This document shows positions 57,290 through 64,000 of a DNA stretch of 64,000 nucleotides, one piece after another. Below the pieces are notes generated by a model. The model worked only from the letters and a program-made list of their open reading frames with translations. It was not told the origin of the DNA and did not search any database. Numbering within the stretch: position 1 is the stretch's first letter; every line of letters starts with the position of its first letter. The stretch spans positions 11,281,501 to 11,345,500 of the forward strand of contig JAZGTH010000002.1 of NCBI GenBank assembly GCA_036877525.1, in the 5' to 3' direction. The stretch is from Chromobotia macracanthus (Eukaryota > Chordata > Actinopteri > Cypriniformes > Botiidae). A program made the translations under genes and the position numbers.

Positions 57290-60003
57290 CAACTACTTTA
57301 CGAACCAGCTAAATGACCCTGCAAATGTTCTGATGAGATGGTTAGTCTCTTTGGTTATGAAAATAAGGATGGTTTAAAAATTAAGCTGTAGTTCTTATAT
57401 TAACATTTAGCAAGACACAATATTTACGGTATTGTAACAAGAACCAAATTGATCTTCATCTTCATCTTCATCACAGTTTCATCTTTAGAAAATATTTAAT
57501 AACAATCGCACCTTTACTAAACAGACCCCATGTATAACCAAAAATTAGACTATATCTTTTATATTTTAAAAAGTAGGCGTAAATGTAAAGGAAAAATAAC
57601 TGAATTAATAAAATAAACATTAATGCTTCTAAAATCAAAACATTTGTAGAACATAGTCATTATGAAAAATATCCAAACCTGTGTCATTCTGCACAATTGT
57701 ACTTACAAAAAGTATACGATTATCCTCGTTTGAAACAAAGACAATCAAACAGTATAAATACAGCCAACAGGCGAAGCAGAAACGATTTCTTTTTTAAAGT
57801 ATTAAACTACATTAAAGCTGTAAGCAAAAGCAGTCATCCCTTCATGCATCCCTTTTCATTTATTGGCCTCTCCAATAAATGAAAAGTGAAAAGCTCGCCA
57901 CTTTGCCAGGCAGAGAGGAACAAGTTTTAAAATAAACAGCTATTTCGCCCCTTAAGCCAAGACAGGACAATGTTTGCCTTTGCTAAAATACCATTTTCCC
58001 TGGGCTTCGGGGTGTTATTTGAGGGAGTAGGGGTCCTGACAGGCTGTGACCCCTCCCTGGGCTTAGGGACAGAACGCCCACTGCATATTAATAAAAGATT
58101 ACTGCGGAAAATCAATGTCTGAGCAAACTCATTAAAAATGCCTCTTCAACTTAAATGATTTCTGTTCTTTACCTCCACTTTCTCTCCTTCTCTCTCCCCC
58201 TGTTGATTTTCCCTTGCGGTAATTACTTTCACAAGTCTCTGCCCTTTGAGTTGCACCGTTTCACAAATGAAGGTTAAGTTTGTTTAACCGCGCTGGATTT
58301 GCCATCCATGTTAAAGCATATAATGTGGAGGGCCTGACTTTGCCCACACACCTCCAGGACCCCTCGGCTTTAAGGCCCCCCTTTCCACGGTCAGACGGTC
58401 CAAGGTTAAGGCCCACCACGGCTAGAAGAAAACGGAGCGTCCAAGGGTTTCTTCTCCTTCTTTAGGGTAGACATTTGGTGGAAACGCTAAGTGCGGTTCA
58501 GAATAATTCCTACCAGATCAATTAATACGTTATCTCTCTAAATGACATTTTTCTGCTTTGTTTGTCATTCTTCTGCTTTTTTCTGTTTCGTCTGTGTGTG
58601 ATTGTGTTCATGCTTTGGAAACATATCCAGAGCGCCTCTAATTGCGCAAAGCGAAAGAAAAACCATGTAGGTAATAGTTATCAACTCAAGGTCTTTCAGA
58701 AATAACACGCCACTAATGCGGCTGTATATTATGTTGCACTGGATCGATGGACCGTTCAGGGCCGCTTTCCTAATACACCCGAAACAAAAGGGAGGCCGTC
58801 GGAAGGACTTCCTAAGAAATCACCGGGAATTAAAGGACAATTATTATTTTAAATGCGCAAAAGTGCCATTATTTGCTTTCAGCCCCTTTAAAAAGAACGT
58901 CTGGGTAAAACACATTAGTACATTAACATTCGCCTTGAAAAACAACTCTGTAAAAACCTTTCAGCTATCACCAGAACAAACGATGGTAATATTTTTTATT
59001 AGGCCTGCTGGATATAATATTATCTTCAATACATTTGTAAAAACATTTGTAAAATTACCATGAACAGTAAAACAAACACATTGCAGACGTTTCAAATGCA
59101 ATAACTATAATAATTCTGTAATGGCATGCGCAATGACGACCACGCAGGAATGATCCACCATCAGCTGTCCTGATTCAAGATTTTTATCAAGAATGTTTAA
59201 GCTTGAAATGCTTCGATATTTTCAGAGTTTCAAAATATATACATGGGCAGTAATAGGGATGTAAGAAATGGAGAATCTAATTTTCCTTCCATGCTTCATA
59301 TTTTATCATCACCGTTCCATGTTCAATAAGTTGGTTATCTCATCATAATGGTGCACTGTGGTGTGAATGTTTTGCCACACAAAAAAAGAAAGTGTTTCAG
59401 TGAGGATACAGGATCAGAGAGAGAGAGAGAGAGAGATAGAGGTGAGTACGTTCACAGGTTTTCTCGACATTTCACCGATTCATTATTCGTGAACAAGGGG
59501 CACTTCACTCTCTCTCTTTGATACCGACTGCAGAGTAAGAGAGTGCACTCAAAAACAGACGCCAACAAATGTATTCAAAATAAATAAATTAGTGCTAATA
59601 TAATTGGAAAGATCGACGGAGAGAGTTGCACAGCTTTGATGCAGCGTTGACAGTGGCCTTAATATGATGTCTGATAATTAAGCACACATGAAAGTTTGGG
59701 AGAGAAAGAGAGAATTGTATGACTTTATCCAACAAAACACTCCCTGTAATGAATACTAATTTTAATAAACATATATTTGATCCTTTTGGCGACTACAAAG
59801 CAAGAGGAGCATCATTTAACCCCAAAACGATCCCGGATAAAAGGCTTTACGGATTAACAAGCAGATTGTTCACAGTGAATAATGGAAGAGGATGGGACAC
59901 CAAAGATTAGGTAGTTTGTAAAAGGCGGGCTAAAACATTAAACGATTTTATATCTCACACACTGGATTAAAGAAATGGTCTGATTTTACTACGTTTACCC
60001 TCA

Positions 60004-60094
60004 ATGTCAAATGTCGAAAAAATGGACATTTGACGCTTTTATTACTAACAGAAACGTTAGGGAAACGTTCTTACACCTACAATTATTAGCTGGG
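60004..60094 (+). repeat. CCCAGCTAACA inverted-repeat element, 3' fragment (copy 22)
   Basis: Only the right end remains: GAAACGTTAGGGAAACGTTC, then TTACACCTACAATTATTAGC ending TGGG. Confidence 0.8.
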
Positions 60095-61919
60095 TAGGAG
60101 ATCTGCCACTTTCTGCCATCACTTCATTGACTGTAAGCAGAAGAAATCTCCTTATGTGTAGCTTGATATAATTATTTTTAACAGTGCAGTTTCCAGATGA
60201 TCAACAGATCCAGAAGAACGGAAGTAAAAAGAATGGTTATCTTTTCCAAGGTGGGTGTTAAGATGAAAGAATGGGAAGGTGGAGAGGTGCTGAAAAAGGA
60301 GGGAGATTTGATTTGGTCGAGTAGACAGAAAGTGAAGGATAAAGGGGATGTGTGTTTGACCATCAATGTTTACTCCTAGTCAGACATCAGGGCATACACA
60401 CACACACACCTTAGCCTTCATCTCTCCGGGGAGTTTGTTGGAGGTCATAGGGAAGGTGGAGGTCAAATGGGCCTGGATTAAATCTGATCAAACAGAGCTA
60501 ATAGAGGACGAGTGCGCGTGTGTGTTTGTGTGCGTGAGGCTATTGTCTGCTAACGGACGCTAAATGCTCACTGTGTAAACACACACACTGACGTGCACAC
60601 ACACACACTACACACTACACAAATATATGCAAAATAAGTTTGAGGGATCTTAAGCGCTCACATTTCACTGATCAAATATGTTCTCATCAGCCCACATCCA
60701 AACACCTGTTTGATTTGAGTCACAGAAATTCTGTTGCATTGAAAGGCGCAGTCCACAGCAGGTAAGCTGGATTCACCTGTATTTGAAAAAAACAGACAGT
60801 TCGGTTAAGGGCACATCAAGGGTGTTTAGGCCCAGGAGACAAACAGGGTAATACTCCTCAGACACACTCCGATAGTGAACCCGGAAACTAACTTGGCGTG
60901 GGTTTCATTGGATCTCGCTGACTCCATTAACGCCTTTTATCACCTCCCCCTAGGTGTATCCAGGTTACCTCAAGGCCAACCAGCTCTTAAAACCAAGACA
61001 GTCAAGGTAACAGGTAATTGCAGTGCAGCCTCATAAAAACTTCCTGTTTGCCAACGACTAATCCCGCCCTTAAATTCATTCTTAAACTAGAGAATGAATG
61101 AGGAGCTGCAACATGAGCTTGATTTAACCCTGCTCCATTTCCCCCCCGATCTCTTTCCCCTGTAGCCCTCAAACTGTTTCTTTTTATTTGATAGTTTACG
61201 TTTCTTTGAAATGCCATTTTCCCCTCCTGCTCCTCCTCGTTCTCTTGATGTCACATGTTCATGCCATGCCTCCTCCATTACTCTGCACTTTTATCTCATT
61301 CTCATCTGTTTCCCCTCGGTCGCTCTCTCTTCCTCATTCTGTGTGTTTATTTCTCTTTTCAGATAAACATTTATATGTCTCTGCCTTTGAATGTTCCACT
61401 GGATATGATAAGAGCAGCCATGATAATGAAGAACGTAATGTGGTCAAAGGCCACAAGCCAGTCGTACGATGTGCAAACACAAACGACAGACACATACACA
61501 CGTTGCTGTCCAAAAGACACAGTATTGTTACATATATAAAGCACTGAGAAAACAGCCACTTCTTTAAATAAACCTTCATATCGAGACACCTGCACAAACA
61601 CACACCAGGTACTTGAGAATTGCGCGTTAAAGGGGTTTTCGCACCTGTACGACAGCCCGTAGCTTTGCTCGTAGTCTATTTTCTCACCTCCAACAATCGC
61701 TTGTTTAGCTATTTCCATCCGTAAACAAGCAGACGCACAAACATAATGGAAGGCCATTGATACCGACAGCATAATACTCTATTTCTGTCGGTCTCTCTCT
61801 CTCTCTCAGACACACACCGAAATGCTTTTCCTCCCACACGCCACCCATCGCTCTCTCCCTTGCGCTCTTGGTTTGATTTTGCTCCTCTGCTCTTGGCATT
61901 ATAAATTCATTGTGCACAG

Positions 61920-62900
61920 CTTGTGCTTGTAAGCCTGATTGAAGTGACGGGCTGATTCCTCCGGCTTGCTGGCTGGAGGGTGCTATAGCAAATGGCCCAA
62001 TGGCACTGTTTGGATAACACTGACCTCTCTCCCGCTGCCGCCGCGCGCGCCTAAGTGAGCGGTTTTATGGGACTCTGCCGCTCGTAAGTGGAAGGGCAAA
62101 AAAGAAAAAAAGGAGGCAAATTGATCAATTCAGAACTGGAGAGAGGGAAAAAGATCTGGGCGATGGTTCGGGAGCACATTGTAATTTCCACCTGCCCCCT
62201 TTTTTTCCCGCGAACAAAAGTGACAGCTATCAAACTCAATTGCCGGGAACGCGAGCAGAGCGCCTGATCTGCATTCTAGAGGCGGCGTTGCCACGGCGAC
62301 GTACTGTATGTGGCGGGAAAAACACTCCCGCCACCCCTTAGAAATGGATATTCGGGTCTTTTGTGCCATGTCATAATTATATTTATCAAACCCAGCCCGG
62401 TTGCACGGCCACTCACGCCGTGCGCCACATACGGCTAGCCAGGCGCCAACGGGTTTAAATTCAGAGATGAGTGTTGATCAAAGACAATGGCGTTAATTGA
62501 GGTTTGCATAAAGAGATGCATGGGTCATTAGGATAAACAGATCCCCGGATGAGGTCTTCGACAGCCCACTACGCTCACGGAGCGATTCACCGTGACTCGC
62601 CTCTTGGAGAGGCCTCGGATTCACCTGTTTTGTTCTGCATCTTGCTGGCCTTGTGTTTAAGTGCCGTTTTTATGGTTGAAATGGAGTCTCTCTTTCCCTC
62701 TCTGTGGTCTTTTTAAAACAATGGCCTTTGGCGTTATGCAACTTTGCACACACAGAAGGTCTGTTAAAAAGTTATGGGGATCGCAATTACGGCTCGTCCA
62801 TAGAAGCGGACGATTGTAAAACGCCATTGTAACTCACCTGACAGGTGCTGTATGTTTGGAGAGGAGCGCGAGGACCGCCGACACGTTCTTCTATGTGAGC
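61920..62900. promoter_or_regulatory. candidate long-range enhancer block
   Basis: About 1 kb of unique sequence with dense developmental-type motifs, including a TCF/SOX/homeodomain/POU cluster at 62475-62509 and a 7-base stem palindrome GCACGGC/GCCGTGC at 62403-62423. Regulatory function is inferred. Confidence 0.4.
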
Positions 62901-63563
62901 AGACTTTTAAACTAACATTGTTGTGTTTTAATTAAAACATTAAAACAGCAGATCCCTCCCCATCGATTCAGGGGGGAGGCGAAGGGATTCGTGCAGGTTT
63001 AGCGATTTGACAATGTGCTGGAGTCAGCTACATCTCCAGCAACCCCTGCGTCCGTGCGCACACAGGGCCGCTCCTTTGTAGAACATCTCATAGACTTCCA
63101 TTTATTTCATTCCAGGCTAATGGAATATTTTATATCCTAATCTTACTCCTTAACCTAACCACCTAAAGCATGATTTGGCCAGTTGTGCATCTGCCAATTA
63201 TAACATTTAAGCAATGCCAATAATAGTAATGTTCGTTTCCATCAGTCTGGCTGCTATACAGACGGATATCCTTTCTTATAATATTGAGAAAAAATATTGT
63301 TTTCTTTTAATATCGTCGGTATTTTCTGTTTTTAATTCCTAAAATGCAATGACACCAGTAGCAAATGAGCTGTTCTTTTATTTCTTTTTTATTTGTATTA
63401 TTAATTTATTTTAGCAGTTTATTTATAGTTTGCCTGTAGTCATTTGAGGAAAGCTGAGACGCTAATAACTAGTTGTGCGGTGGGCTTGTTTTCTTCAAGA
63501 AACTTTTTAAGGAATCAGGGCGTGTTATTCACGGGCACTCGAGTGTGACGTTGCGCTCCGGGG

Positions 63564-63579
63564 TCACTAGGAGGCGCTG
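63564..63579 (+). promoter_or_regulatory. CTCF-like motif (forward)
   Basis: TCACTAGGAGGCGCTG matches the CTCF consensus CCASYAGRKGGCGCY at nearly all core positions. Confidence 0.5.
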
Positions 63580-64000
63580 TTGAACACGTATTTGTCTTGC
63601 TCTCTCATTGAAACCTAAACTAAATTCATCTGCAGGACGGGCAATTTATCCAGCACGATTAAGGAAGAGCTAAGATGGATGAACTGTTTTTCGGTAGCTT
63701 CCATAAAATATTACAAATTAGACAAACAGCATGTTTCAAATCTAAAAAAGTTATACACAGAGAGGCGTTTAATTGTTAAAAGCACACAATTCATACGAAT
63801 GACTGATTTACATAGCTCCCATACAGCCTGAAATGTCAAGTTTTGAAAATATATAATATAATATATATCGAAACCGTTTAAGTGTCTCTGATGAAGCTGT
63901 TTCTCACAGTCACAAATTGGAAACCTCTTTTAAGCTGTTATTTAGTTTCCCACAAATGTTTTATCACTAAAATGCATAATACAAACGAATAAAATATAGC

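Larger units (their letters stand above)
57290..64000. other. 3' intergenic flank, repeat-poor
   Basis: No gene was recognised on either strand. The only copy of the CCCAGCTAACA family is a fragment at 60004-60094. Unique blocks with mixed composition occur at 57900-58500, 58600-59200, 61900-62900 and 62930-63120. A CA run lies at about 60395-60410 and GA runs near 59417. In human, TRABD2B neighbours FOXD2; if synteny holds, this flank may carry enhancers of that neighbour as well as of trabd2b. Confidence 0.6.

Noticed and set aside
61371..61772. 133-codon minus-strand frame downstream of the gene
   Set aside because: No recognisable domain; overlapping frames on both strands; no splice or promoter evidence.

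Overview
This is a vertebrate nuclear genomic window, most likely from a teleost fish and probably a cyprinid or related ostariophysan. The evidence is one spliced gene spread over about 48 kb with GT-AG introns, many CA/GA/AT microsatellites, tRNA-derived SINE fragments whose tail resembles the common cyprinid type, and several families of short inverted-repeat elements typical of cyprinid introns. The species cannot be fixed from sequence alone.

The only protein-coding gene I can support is trabd2b (TIKI2), a secreted or membrane-anchored metalloprotease of the TraB/TIKI family. Members inactivate Wnt ligands by clipping their N-terminus. Seven coding exons on the + strand join without a frame break into 521 codons plus a stop: 7965-8075, 10444-11013, 42171-42317, 44840-45014, 52608-52698, 55374-55619 and 56149-56374. 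The product has a signal peptide, both GxxH motifs (the second is split by intron 4), several N-glycosylation sequons, a diverged acidic then basic linker, and a hydrophobic segment at the extreme C-terminus. The linker motif LLPDSLSQLEEFGR and the following LWVRI segment match TIKI2 better than TIKI1, as far as I remember those proteins.

Layout. 1-7964: 5' flank with repeats, then a probable promoter and leader with two upstream ORFs. 8076-10443: intron 1. 11014-42170: a 31-kb intron 2 filled with short elements and microsatellites. 42318-56148: introns 3-6. 56375 to about 57060: 3' UTR. Beyond that, to 64000, is a repeat-poor intergenic flank with CTCF-like motifs and a dense transcription-factor motif cluster, possibly long-range regulatory DNA.

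The most striking structural feature is one inverted-repeat element family of about 330 bp (ends CCCAGCTAACA / TGTTAGCTGGG). It is present in about 22 full or partial copies in both orientations, nearly all in the gene body and 5' flank. Several copies are nested with other elements or have seeded AT microsatellites. No rRNA, functional tRNA, CRISPR, autonomous transposon or second protein gene was seen. Most long open frames in the window are chance frames in introns, repeats or low-complexity DNA.
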